From: Deltaproteobacteria bacterium
GTDB lineage: Bacteria > Desulfobacterota > GWC2-55-46 > UBA9637
Length of the DNA: 11,616 bases
Assembly (NCBI GenBank): GCA_016234985.1
Contig: JACRNK010000042.1
Span: 1-11,616, forward strand
Direction: 5' to 3'
How positions within the stretch are numbered: the first letter of the stretch is position 1; each line of letters starts with the position of its first letter. Positions 1-4,894 of the stretch are shown one piece after another. The notes under the pieces are model-generated. The model was not told the origin of the DNA and made no database searches. It was given only the letters and a program-made list of their open reading frames with translations. A program made the position numbers and the translations under genes.

Positions 1-43
1 AAAAACCTTTGAGGGCGCTTTAGGAGACGGCATTGACCGATAA

Positions 44-214
44 GAGAGCTCCGAAGAGAGGCGAGGTCTGGAAAAACCTTTCCGGCTTCATGTCCTGCTC
101 TCTCCGCCGGAAGGCGGCGTTAAACATACTTCTGTCATCAGGTGCGATCAGGTAAAATCCGTATCCATTCAAAGATTTTCACTATTCTTTCTCTGTTCAA
201 TGCGCTCAAATTGA
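44..214 (+). pseudogene. MazF/PemK-like toxin remnant (C-terminal part)
   Basis: An open frame with no start codon runs from just after a TAA at 41-43 to TGA at 212-214. Its middle reads LSPPEGGVKHTSVIRCDQVK followed by SVSIQRF. This resembles the core of MazF/PemK-type mRNA interferases, where a PPEGGL-x-S stretch is followed by a conserved D-Q-[VIL]-R-[ST]-[VI] strand. The N-terminal half, which would carry the first beta strands of the fold, is not open in this frame, so the gene looks broken or decayed. No antitoxin partner is visible upstream because the window starts here. The family call rests on motif memory only. The minus-strand open frame over the same bases is taken as a shadow. 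Confidence 0.4.
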
Positions 215-215
215 A

Positions 216-338
216 GTGAAGGCATACCGAAAATACGAACCAGACCCCGAATATTTCCTCATAAACATGGATTATCCTTTGCTTACAGGAGACCAGGAAC
301 TTAAGAAGCTGAGGGATAAGGTTGAGTGGATGTGGTAA
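216..338 (+). other. Short unrecognised open frame or gene remnant
   Basis: A 40-codon frame with a GTG start (216) and a TAA stop (336-338) encodes a charged, protein-like peptide beginning VKAYRKYEPDPEYFLINMDY and ending DKVEWMW. The frame is open from 156, so it overlaps the end of the MazF-like remnant in another frame. Its composition looks like real protein, not random translation, but I do not recognise a family. No ribosome binding site is evident. It is probably the 3' end of a decayed gene. Confidence 0.25.
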
Positions 339-415
339 TAGGAAATAGGGGGAAGATGTCCCTGCAATTAACCCAAATGGAAAGGCAATAAATAAGATGC
401 ATAAGAATAAAATTA

Positions 416-431
416 AAAACGGCGCCGTTTT
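416..431 (-). terminator. Candidate intrinsic terminator of the frameshifted lipoprotein gene
   Basis: AAAACGGCGCCGTTTT is a perfect 16-bp palindrome lying about 10 bases beyond the TAA at 443-441 of the minus-strand lipoprotein reading. On the minus strand it is followed by a T-rich run (TAATTTTATT). The stem is short and the loop must be taken from the palindrome centre, so this is a weak terminator candidate. The location just past the restored stop codon supports the view that the gene originally ended there. Confidence 0.4.
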
Positions 432-440
432 GATTGCAGT

Positions 441-642
441 TTACTTAGTATAATTTACATTAAATGTCCAACTTGTTGGAGAGCATGGGCTTACCGGAAA
501 AACCCATGTTATAATCAGAGTATTGCCACTAATAGTGCCGCTTCCGCTTATCGGACCCTGGCAAAATGGTTCTGTTGATGACAAAGACACATTACTGCCG
601 CTGACAGTCCCGCTAATGTCGGTATAGCCATTTTTAGTAACA
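441..642 (-). pseudogene. Out-of-frame C-terminal part of the 936-643 lipoprotein
   Basis: Beyond the premature stop of the lipoprotein gene, the next minus-strand frame reads PIGDVTKNGYTDISGTVSGS, then a Ser/Thr/Gly-rich beta-type sequence, ending in WTFNVNYTK and TAA at 443-441. The repeated S-G-T and I-S-G-x-T pattern continues the style of the in-frame part (SSSGTMSGTM). The whole region 441-936 is 496 bases, one more than a multiple of three, which fits a single net +1 shift near 650-665. The restored protein would be about 164 residues. Function is unknown; it looks like a small beta-sandwich surface domain. Confidence 0.55.
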
Positions 643-936
643 TCACCAATCGGATAGCCATCTCATTGTCCCGCTCATTGTCCCCGATGATGATTGTGTC
701 AATGTTGATGTTATCGTTTTTGTTCCTCCATTTGTTGTAAAAGTCCCATTCCCTGTCCATATTATATCGCTGGACGGCGGCGGACTTGATGGCGGCGGTG
801 AATCTGCCGGCGGCGAGCTTGAGCTTGACCCTCCATTTGAAGATGAGCCTCCTTTACTGCAACTCGTTCCAACTACTGCCATCAAAAAAAATGGCAGTAT
901 GATTGTAAACAGTTTTATTAGTCTTACTGTCTTCAT
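643..936 (-). CDS. Putative lipoprotein with Ser/Pro/Gly linker, frameshifted
   Basis: The start ATG (936-934) is preceded by AAAGGAG at good spacing. The 97-residue product begins with a lysine and arginine n-region and a hydrophobic segment (FTIILPFFLMAVV), then GTSC, a relaxed lipobox with Cys at about residue 26. The mature chain is therefore probably lipid-anchored. A low-complexity linker (SSSSSPPADSPPPSSPPPSS) follows, then the start of a Ser/Thr/Gly-rich domain. The leader and linker are nearly the same as in the upstream paralogue 983-1774, at DNA level as well, while the bodies differ. The frame ends early at MRWLSDW; the continuation in another frame (441-642) shows it has been truncated by a one-base shift or a sequencing error. 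Function is unknown. Confidence 0.65.
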   Translation of the reverse strand: MKTVRLIKLFTIILPFFLMAVVGTSCSKGGSSSNGGSSSSSPPADSPPPSSPPPSSDIIWTGNGTFTTNGGTKTITSTLTQSSSGTMSGTMRWLSDW

Positions 937-950
937 TCCCTAGCTCCTTT

Positions 951-973
951 ACGGCGACCCGAAAGGTCGCCGT
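951..973 (-). promoter_or_regulatory. Stable hairpin directly upstream of a ribosome binding site
   Basis: ACGGCGACC and GGTCGCCGT form a 9-bp perfect stem with a 5-base loop (CGAAA on the plus strand, TTTCG on the transcript). It lies between the two paralogous lipoprotein genes. On the minus-strand transcript it comes about 10 bases after the stop of 983-1774 and is followed at once by AAAGGAG, the ribosome binding site of the next gene. There is no U run on that strand, so it is not a normal intrinsic terminator. It could stabilise the upstream message, attenuate transcription or influence translation of the downstream gene. Confidence 0.5.
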
Positions 974-982
974 TTGTTTATT

Positions 983-1774
983 TTATTGTTTTACTAAAAA
1001 AAGATTGCATCCGCTATTAACAGTAATATTTGTTTTCGTACAAGTATCGGCTCGGACGCCGTCTTGATAAATGTATGCGGTATACCCGCTTGCGCTCGCA
1101 GTGAAAGTACAAGTGGAACCGCTTGGGATTCCGGCAAAAGAGGTTCCCCCGTTTGAACTCGTTATCTGTGTGGTTGCCGATGTTGTCGTGCAGCCGCTTA
1201 TACTGACCGTAGCTCCAACAAAATCCTTATTAAGAGTCACATCATACACATATATCCCCATCATATATGTCGGCGCCGCGCCTGTGGTAAAACTCCACGA
1301 ATACGCGCTTGCCATCGCATTGCCTGCCATATCTTTCACGCCCGTTGTAATCGTCGCGGTGTAGGTTGTTGAATAACCTAAACTGCTTGACGGCGTGAAC
1401 GACGCGGTTGCGCCGGAATAGCTCACCGTCCCTGAAATGCCGTTTACGGTGAATGTGGACGATGTAATGGTTGACGCGTCCATTGTTTCACTGAATGTGG
1501 CGGTAATTGCTGTGTTGATTGCAACGCCAGTCGCGCCACTTGACGGACTCGTGGATGACACTGTCGGCGCTGTGGTGTCTGTTGCCGGCGGCGTTGCCGG
1601 CGGCGGCGAATCTGCCGGTGGTGAATCTGCCGGCGGCGAGCTTGGCGGCGGCGAACTTGAACTTGACCCTCCGCTTGAGGATGAGCCTCCTTTGCTGCAA
1701 CTCGTTCCAGCTGCTGCCAACAACAACAATGGCAGTATGATTGCAAGTATTCTTACTAATCTTGCTGTCTTCAT
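983..1774 (-). CDS. Putative lipoprotein with bacterial Ig-like (Big_5/SbsA-type) domain
   Basis: A 263-residue exported protein. ATG (1774-1772) has AAGGAGG five bases upstream. The leader MKTARLVRILAIILPLLLLA is followed by AAAGTSC, a relaxed lipobox with Cys26. A Ser/Gly then Pro-rich linker (residues 27-63, PPADSPPADSPPPATPP) reaches a domain at about 64-166. Its sequence TAPTVSSTSPSSGATGV, then FSETMD, FTPSSSL and the end DMAGNAM...SWSFTT match the Big_5 (SbsA Ig-like) pattern. Residues 170-263 (YVYDV...VGATVSISGC...FAGIPSGS...ASGYTAY) resemble a carboxypeptidase-regulatory-like beta-sandwich with several cysteines. It is probably anchored on the cell surface or in the periplasm and may be adhesive or structural; no enzyme motif is visible. 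It lies upstream of the paralogue 643-936 and probably shares its transcript. Confidence 0.7.
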   Translation of the reverse strand: MKTARLVRILAIILPLLLLAAAGTSCSKGGSSSSGGSSSSSPPPSSPPADSPPADSPPPATPPATDTTAPTVSSTSPSSGATGVAINTAITATFSETMDASTITSSTFTVNGISGTVSYSGATASFTPSSSLGYSTTYTATITTGVKDMAGNAMASAYSWSFTTGAAPTYMMGIYVYDVTLNKDFVGATVSISGCTTTSATTQITSSNGGTSFAGIPSGSTCTFTASASGYTAYIYQDGVRADTCTKTNITVNSGCNLFLVKQ

Positions 1775-1807
1775 TTGCTACCTCCTTTTTTGATTTTTCA
1801 GCAGCTT

Positions 1808-2233
1808 TCAGCAAATAACATAAAAAGATTTTCTTTCTAAAAACTTTCCGTCAAGATAAACCTTTAACTTCCATTCGCCTATAAATTCATCCATTCCGGC
1901 GCTCTGATCAATTGCGCCGAATAATTTTCCTCCGAAAGATGGATGAAGTTCCAGCCACAACCATGCGCGGTTGCCGGCTGATTCATATCTTGTATGCTCC
2001 TGTCGTTTGCCGTCAGGCCTTATCCAAATGGCTTCAATCATATGATTGCCGCTTTTTTTCTCTTTAAAAACAAAATCCGCATACACCCTTGAACGGCAGC
2101 TAAATTGGTTAGTTTTTTTACCTCCGGGTTCGGATGCCATAATAATCAAAACAGGCTTATTATCTTTGACTTTGCCGAAAACAATTACCGGCAACAGCAA
2201 TAAAAGCATTAGCGATAAAAATATGTTTTTCAT
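1808..2233 (-). CDS. Small secreted protein of unknown function
   Basis: I take the ATG at 2233-2231 as start because GGAGGT precedes it and the protein then begins with a classic signal peptide (MKNIFLSLMLLLLLPVIVFG). The frame is open further upstream to 2311, but those residues would bury the signal peptide. The product is 141 residues; the mature part has many aromatic and basic residues (AIWIRPDGKRQEHTRYES, AWLWLELHP) and ends EWKLKVYLDGKFLERKSFYV, which looks like a beta-rich domain with the strand pattern of an Ig-like fold. A single Cys lies in the mature core and another is the last residue. I do not recognise a family. It is just upstream of the 983-1774 lipoprotein gene on the same strand (33 bases apart), so the three minus-strand genes may form one operon of exported proteins. 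Confidence 0.6.
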   Translation of the reverse strand: MKNIFLSLMLLLLLPVIVFGKVKDNKPVLIIMASEPGGKKTNQFSCRSRVYADFVFKEKKSGNHMIEAIWIRPDGKRQEHTRYESAGNRAWLWLELHPSFGGKLFGAIDQSAGMDEFIGEWKLKVYLDGKFLERKSFYVIC

Positions 2234-2363
2234 CCTTTCCACCTCCCTTTTTAACGAGAAATATCCTGTTAAGGAAAGGGGACGAATTTTAAAGAAATCC
2301 TGTATTTTCAATTGGTTGCAGATTTACCGGCGACTACCGGGCTGCTTCTCCAAATAGCATTAT

Positions 2364-2415
2364 ATTACTAAAAAAGTAATATTTATGTCAATAAAAACAT
2401 TACTTTTCGTGTAAT
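2364..2415. promoter_or_regulatory. Two ATTAC-N7-GTAAT palindromes, candidate XRE operators
   Basis: ATTAC-N7-GTAAT occurs at 2364-2380 and again at 2399-2415, centres 35 bp apart, in the gap upstream of the XRE gene. The same half-site and spacer length in both copies is the pattern of a dimeric HTH repressor site. The second copy abuts a TTGAAT (2415-2420) that can serve as -35 box. Autoregulation is an inference. Confidence 0.5.
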
Positions 2416-2450
2416 TGAATCATAGAGAGGTCAATTGGTATTATACTAAA
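2415..2450 (+). promoter_or_regulatory. Candidate promoter of the XRE gene, leaderless start
   Basis: TTGAAT (2415-2420), an 18-bp spacer and TATTAT (2439-2444), or the overlapping TATACT at 2442-2447, resemble a sigma-70 type promoter. Transcription would begin at or next to the ATG at 2451, where no Shine-Dalgarno sequence is present. A leaderless mRNA would explain both facts. The -35 box touches the second candidate operator. Confidence 0.4.
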
Positions 2451-2855
2451 ATGGTAAAGAATGAAATTGATATCAGGGTTGCCCGCAATATAAAGAGGTT
2501 GAGGGAGGAACGCGATATTTCGAGGGCGGAGATGGAGGAAGGGGCCGGGCTTTCATACGGCATACTGGCGCAAATAGAGAATTTGCATAAGGTGGCCGGT
2601 AAATCTATACAAAAGAGATTGAGTAAATACCTGAAGACATCATTGGAGGAGTTTTACAGACCTCTGTCGGAGATGGGGCGGGTTACGGAAATTGCGACTG
2701 AATATATTCCTGCCAGGCAATATACGCGGAGAGAACGGGTTTATGTCAATAAGCTGCTGACTATCTTCAGAACAAAGGACGACCGCACAATAAAGGCAGC
2801 CGTTCAGGTAATAGATATGTTTTTACGGGTGCCGGGTGATAAGGGGGCAAGGTAA
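2451..2855 (+). CDS. XRE-family helix-turn-helix regulator
   Basis: A 134-residue protein from ATG 2451; a TTG at 2415 in the same frame would add 12 residues but runs through the likely promoter. Residues about 8-66 form a Cro/CI-type HTH: VARNIKRLREERDISRAEME, then GAGLSYGILAQIENLHK and a last helix pair ending YLKTSLEEFYRPL. The C-terminal half (about 70-134) is helical and charged (RQYTRRERVYVNKLLTIFRT, KAAVQVIDMFLRV) and may serve in dimerisation. It probably represses its own promoter through the two ATTAC-N7-GTAAT sites just upstream. It sits at the border of a toxin-antitoxin-rich stretch, and remnants of a related gene tail lie downstream (2902-3025 and 3624-3740). No metabolite-binding or catalytic motif is visible. 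Confidence 0.75.
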   Translation: MVKNEIDIRVARNIKRLREERDISRAEMEEGAGLSYGILAQIENLHKVAGKSIQKRLSKYLKTSLEEFYRPLSEMGRVTEIATEYIPARQYTRRERVYVNKLLTIFRTKDDRTIKAAVQVIDMFLRVPGDKGAR

Positions 2856-2901
2856 GGAACAGTATTGTAGGAAGGACATGTGGAAACAAAGGGGTATTTG
2901 A

Positions 2902-3025
2902 GGGTTGGAAGATATGGCAGATGAAGAAAAACTACGGCTAACTGTAAAAATCCTGCCTGCCTGTGCGTCTGCCTGTGCTGAAAGCAGACAGGTAGCACGC
3001 AGACAGGCGGGCTGTGGCGAGGTGA
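2902..3025 (+). pseudogene. Remnant of an XRE-type regulator tail, split by a palindrome
   Basis: The frame after TGA 2899-2901 reads GLEDMADEEKLRLTVKIL, typical of the last helix of XRE-family regulators (D-E-E-K-L-R-L-x-x-K-I-L). It then enters an imperfect inverted repeat (2956-3007). After the repeat, another frame gives the bases that in the second remnant at 3740 encode RAVAR-stop. Removing the 52 bases restores KILRAVAR and TGA at 3023-3025. The HTH part is missing. This is a decayed gene end, not an expressed gene. Confidence 0.5.
2956..3007. repeat. 52-bp imperfect palindromic insertion
   Basis: A CTGCCTGTGCGTCTGCCTGT arm and an AGCAGACAGGTAGCACGCAG arm flank a GAA centre and pair with a few bulges. 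The limits are set by comparison with 3712-3740, which has the same flanks (TAAAAATCCTG on the left, CGGGCTGTGGCGAGGTGA on the right) directly joined. The 3712-3740 copy thus acts as an empty site; endpoints are ambiguous by one or two bases. The length is not a multiple of three, so the host frame shifts. Confidence 0.5.
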
Positions 3026-3026
3026 A

Positions 3027-3272
3027 TCAATTTGCCAGCAAGGTTGTCACTTCTACTAAATGATGTTTCTTGCGGGCTTCATCCACAATATCTTCCACCT
3101 TGCCGGCAATAGCGTCTTCAATCCAATCTGCGCCGCATTGTGAGCACACAGTTGCAGGCACATCTCTTACTACTACAACTCCGAATCCCAAATCTACGGT
3201 AATTGTGGTCTTCCCCTTTTTTTTGGCGCCGCCACACAATGGGCATCTGTCAGATAGTGCAGTAATTTTCAC
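3027..3272 (-). CDS. YgiT-type zinc finger antitoxin-like protein
   Basis: An 81-residue protein. The GTG start (3272-3270) overlaps the stop of the upstream gene by four bases (GTGA) and has AAGGAGG five bases upstream. Two Cys pairs, CPLCGG at about residues 10-15 and CSQCGADW at about 43-50, form the zinc site of the YgiT/MqsA-type N-terminal domain. Between them lies the typical strand TTITVDLGFGVVVVRDVPA. The C-terminal part (EDIVDEARKKHHLVEV) is a short helix; the HTH domain of full MqsA is absent, so this is the small form often encoded after a DUF4258 gene. The likely role is to neutralise the protein of the upstream gene. Translation is coupled to it by the overlap. Confidence 0.75.
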   Translation of the reverse strand: MKITALSDRCPLCGGAKKKGKTTITVDLGFGVVVVRDVPATVCSQCGADWIEDAIAGKVEDIVDEARKKHHLVEVTTLLAN

Positions 3273-3583
3273 TTTTGCCTCCTTGTCTTATAATCCGACT
3301 CAAAATGTTCCAAATCAGGTTTATATGCGGTAATGATAAAACACCATCCTGCTGAAAAGTCAAATGCTGCAACCACATGGAGAGGCTCGCCTTCAATCCA
3401 TCCTAAAAACAGTCCGCTTGGATACGGTTTATCATCTGGATAGTCTTCAATAATTTCCCCGCTCTTTAAAACCTCTTTTACTGTATCTCTTGAGATTCCC
3501 CTTTCCATCATTTGCTCGAGGGCGTGTCTCTGCCATTCAATACAACCATTTTCAAGAGCAATAAGGAGATTGCTTCTATCCAT
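3269..3583 (-). CDS. DUF4258 domain protein, putative toxin
   Basis: A 104-residue protein starting at ATG 3583-3581. The N-terminal helix carries the DUF4258 signature RHALEQMMERGIS (residues about 19-31), followed by VKEVLKSGEIIEDYPDD and two strands, LHVVAAFD and CFIITAYKPD. This layout is that of DUF4258, a family related to RelE/BrnT-like folds. It is encoded just ahead of a YgiT-type zinc finger gene with a 4-base overlap, a pairing seen in many genomes and taken as a type II toxin-antitoxin module with the toxin first. Nuclease activity is not shown by the sequence. No Shine-Dalgarno sequence precedes the start, and a TATAAT lies only 8 bases upstream, so the mRNA may be nearly leaderless. 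The pair lies between two XRE-tail remnants on the other strand. Confidence 0.75.
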   Translation of the reverse strand: MDRSNLLIALENGCIEWQRHALEQMMERGISRDTVKEVLKSGEIIEDYPDDKPYPSGLFLGWIEGEPLHVVAAFDFSAGWCFIITAYKPDLEHFESDYKTRRQK

Positions 3584-3591
3584 GTGGTTTG

Positions 3592-3620
3592 ATTATACTG
3601 TATAAAAAGTTTCATTACTA
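3592..3620 (-). promoter_or_regulatory. Candidate promoter of the DUF4258/YgiT pair
   Basis: On the minus strand TATAAT (3597-3592) stands 8 bases before the ATG at 3583. A weak -35 (TAGTAA, 3620-3615) lies 17 bp further upstream and overlaps an ATTAC half-site (3614-3618) followed after 9 bases by GTAG. The half-site resembles the two candidate operators upstream of the XRE gene, but the spacer and one arm differ. Confidence 0.35.
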
Positions 3621-3623
3621 TAA

Positions 3624-3740
3624 AAAAGTAGAAAAGGCATACTTGCTAAATTCGCTGATGCCTTGAAAATTGAGATGTGGGAGATTTTTGATTTCGGTCA
3701 TGAGGTAAACATAAAAATCCTGCGGGCTGTGGCGAGGTGA
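3624..3740 (+). pseudogene. Remnant of an XRE-type regulator C-terminus
   Basis: After a TAA at 3621-3623 the frame reads KSRKGILAKFADALKIEMWE, IFDFGHEV, then NIKILRAVAR and TGA. The string FADAL-x-I-x-MWE-[IL]-FDFGHE is characteristic of the last helices of XRE-type regulators with a short C-terminal extension. There is no start codon and no HTH part. Its last 29 bases match the flanks of the palindrome-split remnant at 2945-3025, so both come from the same gene family. The DUF4258/YgiT module lies between the two copies. Confidence 0.5.
3712..3740 (+). repeat. Direct repeat of the XRE-tail sequence (uninterrupted copy)
   Basis: The 29 bases TAAAAATCCTGC...GGCGAGGTGA equal the left and right flanks at 2945-2955 and 3008-3025 once the 52-bp palindrome is removed. 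The two copies are in direct orientation and bracket the DUF4258/YgiT pair (3027-3583). Confidence 0.6.
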
Positions 3741-3752
3741 GGTAAAAATAAA

Positions 3753-3782
3753 TTGACATATTATCTGTGATAGATGTATCCT
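3753..3782 (+). promoter_or_regulatory. Candidate promoter of the antitoxin/RelE operon
   Basis: TTGACA (3753-3758) matches the -35 consensus exactly. TATCCT (3777-3782) after 18 bp is an acceptable -10 box. The start codon of the antitoxin gene is at 3811 behind AAAGGAGG. The promoter begins 12 bases after the XRE-tail remnant. Confidence 0.5.
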
Positions 3783-3810
3783 TTTTTTATAGAAAAAGGA
3801 GGCAGTGAAT

Positions 3811-4020
3811 ATGAAGGCTACTCTTAAGAAAAAACTTCCTGAAATTATTTTGAAGAACGGCAAACCCTCGGCGGTTATTTTGAACATAAATGTCTATCAA
3901 GATATGCTTGAGCAGCTTGAAGATGTGGAGGATTTAAGGATGCTTGAAGATATGAGAAAAAGGCCGCTTAAGTTCAGAAGCCTTGACGATTTCGTGAAGG
4001 AGCATAACCCTCGTGTATGA
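3811..4020 (+). CDS. Antitoxin of a RelE-type pair
   Basis: I choose ATG 3811 because AAAGGAGG (3795-3802) is 8 bases upstream; an in-frame GTG at 3805 is too close to it. The 69-residue product starts MKATLKKKLPEIILKNGKPS, with AVILNINVYQDMLEQLEDVE next. The strand 'NGKPSAVILNINVYQDMLE' is the Phd/YefM-like pattern (G-x-P-x-A-V-I-L-x-x-x-x-Y-x-x-L). Residues 35-69 are charged (DLRMLEDMRKRPLKFRSLDD) and probably bind the toxin. The RelE-type gene overlaps its end by 8 bases. The encoded protein should neutralise the toxin and, with it, repress the promoter at 3753. Confidence 0.75.
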   Translation: MKATLKKKLPEIILKNGKPSAVILNINVYQDMLEQLEDVEDLRMLEDMRKRPLKFRSLDDFVKEHNPRV

Positions 4021-4267
4021 GGTTTATCTTGAGAGGTCTGCCGAGCGCGACCTGAAAAGACTTTCCGCAGAAGATTATTACCGCATCATCCCGCATATCA
4101 AAGCCTTGAACAATAATCCAAGACCTTTGGGCTGTCGTAAAATCACCGGTTCAGAAAGTGATTGGCGTATACGGGTTGGGGATTATAGGATTATCTATGA
4201 AATAGTTGAAAAGGCAAAACAGGTAAAGGTAATGAAAATCAGACACAGGCGTGAAGTGTATCGGTAA
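4013..4267 (+). CDS. RelE/ParE-family toxin
   Basis: An 84-residue protein from GTG 4013, overlapping the antitoxin stop (4018-4020). It begins MYEVYLERSAERDLKRLSAE, followed by a helix, the GCRKITGSESDWRIRVGDYR strand pair, and ends with IIYEI and KVMKIRHRREVY. The motif L-x-G-x-x-x-x-W-R-[IV]-R-[VI]-G-x-Y-R-[IV]-[IL]-Y-x-[IV] and the final H-R-[RK]-x-[VA]-Y-[RK] are diagnostic for RelE-superfamily mRNA interferases. The basic residues in these strands (R52, R54, R59) and the C-terminal tyrosine are in place, so it looks intact. The product should cleave mRNA at the ribosome when free of its antitoxin. The mfd gene begins 49 bases later. Confidence 0.85.
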   Translation: MYEVYLERSAERDLKRLSAEDYYRIIPHIKALNNNPRPLGCRKITGSESDWRIRVGDYRIIYEIVEKAKQVKVMKIRHRREVYR

Positions 4268-4315
4268 TTAAAAAAAGATATGTCCTAATATAGACGTTTT
4301 TCAGCGTGAAGTACG

Positions 4316-4894
4316 GTGGTTGTGTCTTTTTCTCCGCAAGATAGTGCATTTTCAAAGGCTTTAGAGGCTATCTCAACTCTTAAGTCAGGGGAGAGGTGCG
4401 CCATTTCCGGCTTTTTGGGTTCGTCAAAGGCCTTTTTTATTGCCAGTCTGCTGGGTAAGGGCGTAATGCCTTACACCCCTACTCCGAACTCAGAAATCCG
4501 AACTGCTCTCATCATCACACCCACACAGGAAGAGGCGGAGAATTTTACAAAGGATATAAACTTTTTTCTCGGAGAAAATGCCGCCCTCCTCTATCCATCG
4601 TGGGAGATTCTGCCGTTTGAGGCGCAGTCTCCGCATCCTGACATTGTTGCCGCCAGAATAGATATTCTTTACAAACTTGCCCACGGGCATCGCAATATAA
4701 TCGTCACAACGGCTTCTGCTATTTTGCAGAAGGTAATGCCGAAAGATATTTTAACCCCCCATATCCCCCTAACGCCCCCTCTGTCCCCCTCTTTAATCAA
4801 AGAGGGGGAAGGGGGAGTTGAAAGGGGGGTTTTGCGGTTTGAGGTCGGGCAATGGTTGAGGAAAGGGGTGAGATGCGGATTGCCGGCGGAATAG
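4316..4894 (+). CDS. mfd: Transcription-repair coupling factor Mfd, N-terminal fragment
   Basis: A 192-codon frame from GTG 4316 (no clear Shine-Dalgarno; GTG 4322 is an alternative). Residues 1-150 match the UvrB-like N-terminal domain of Mfd: ISGFLGSSKAFFIASLL, TALIITPTQEEAENF, LYPSWEILPFEAQSPHPDI, RIDILYKLAHG, and IIVTTASAILQKVMPK. A palindromic element then adds the peptide TPPLSPSLIKEGEGGV before the conserved LRFEVGQWL. After that, homology stops and the frame ends in RKGVRCGLPAE. The next frame picks up at VEERGEMRIAGGIVDIFPP. About 19 residues expected between GQWL and VEERGE (the R-D-x-L...G-Y-x-R-V segment) are missing. So the coding sequence is interrupted by a frame-changing deletion, or by an assembly error, at about 4848-4862. 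Confidence 0.8.
   Translation: MVVSFSPQDSAFSKALEAISTLKSGERCAISGFLGSSKAFFIASLLGKGVMPYTPTPNSEIRTALIITPTQEEAENFTKDINFFLGENAALLYPSWEILPFEAQSPHPDIVAARIDILYKLAHGHRNIIVTTASAILQKVMPKDILTPHIPLTPPLSPSLIKEGEGGVERGVLRFEVGQWLRKGVRCGLPAE
4753..4831. repeat. Palindromic element A inside mfd
   Basis: Outer arms AACCCCCC (4753-4760) and GGGGGGTT (4824-4831) enclose a core (4772-4819) with the inner stem CCCCCTCTTT / AAAGAGGGGG around AATC. The core is 46/48 identical to element B (5671-5718). It is open in the mfd frame and encodes TPPLSPSLIKEGEGGV, a stretch without counterpart in typical Mfd proteins. This is a selfish-type palindrome inserted in frame. Confidence 0.7.

Noticed and set aside
548..760. Minus-strand 70-codon frame overlapping the lipoprotein
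   Set aside because: It is the third frame across the frameshift; the beta-rich continuation is in the other frame and this one has no family features.
951..990. Hairpin plus T-rich run as an intrinsic terminator on the plus strand
   Set aside because: No plus-strand gene lies upstream to be terminated; on the minus strand the U run is missing.
1437..1793. Plus-strand 118-codon frame opposite the lipoprotein gene, rich in Ala/Val/Gly
   Set aside because: Its Gly/Glu-rich stretch is the complement of the Ser/Pro linker of the minus-strand gene, it has no ribosome binding site, and the minus-strand frame has a signal peptide and domain matches.
3618..3887. Minus-strand 89-codon frame opposite the XRE remnant and antitoxin start
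   Set aside because: It overlaps a good promoter and the start of the antitoxin gene and has no ribosome binding site or recognisable motif.
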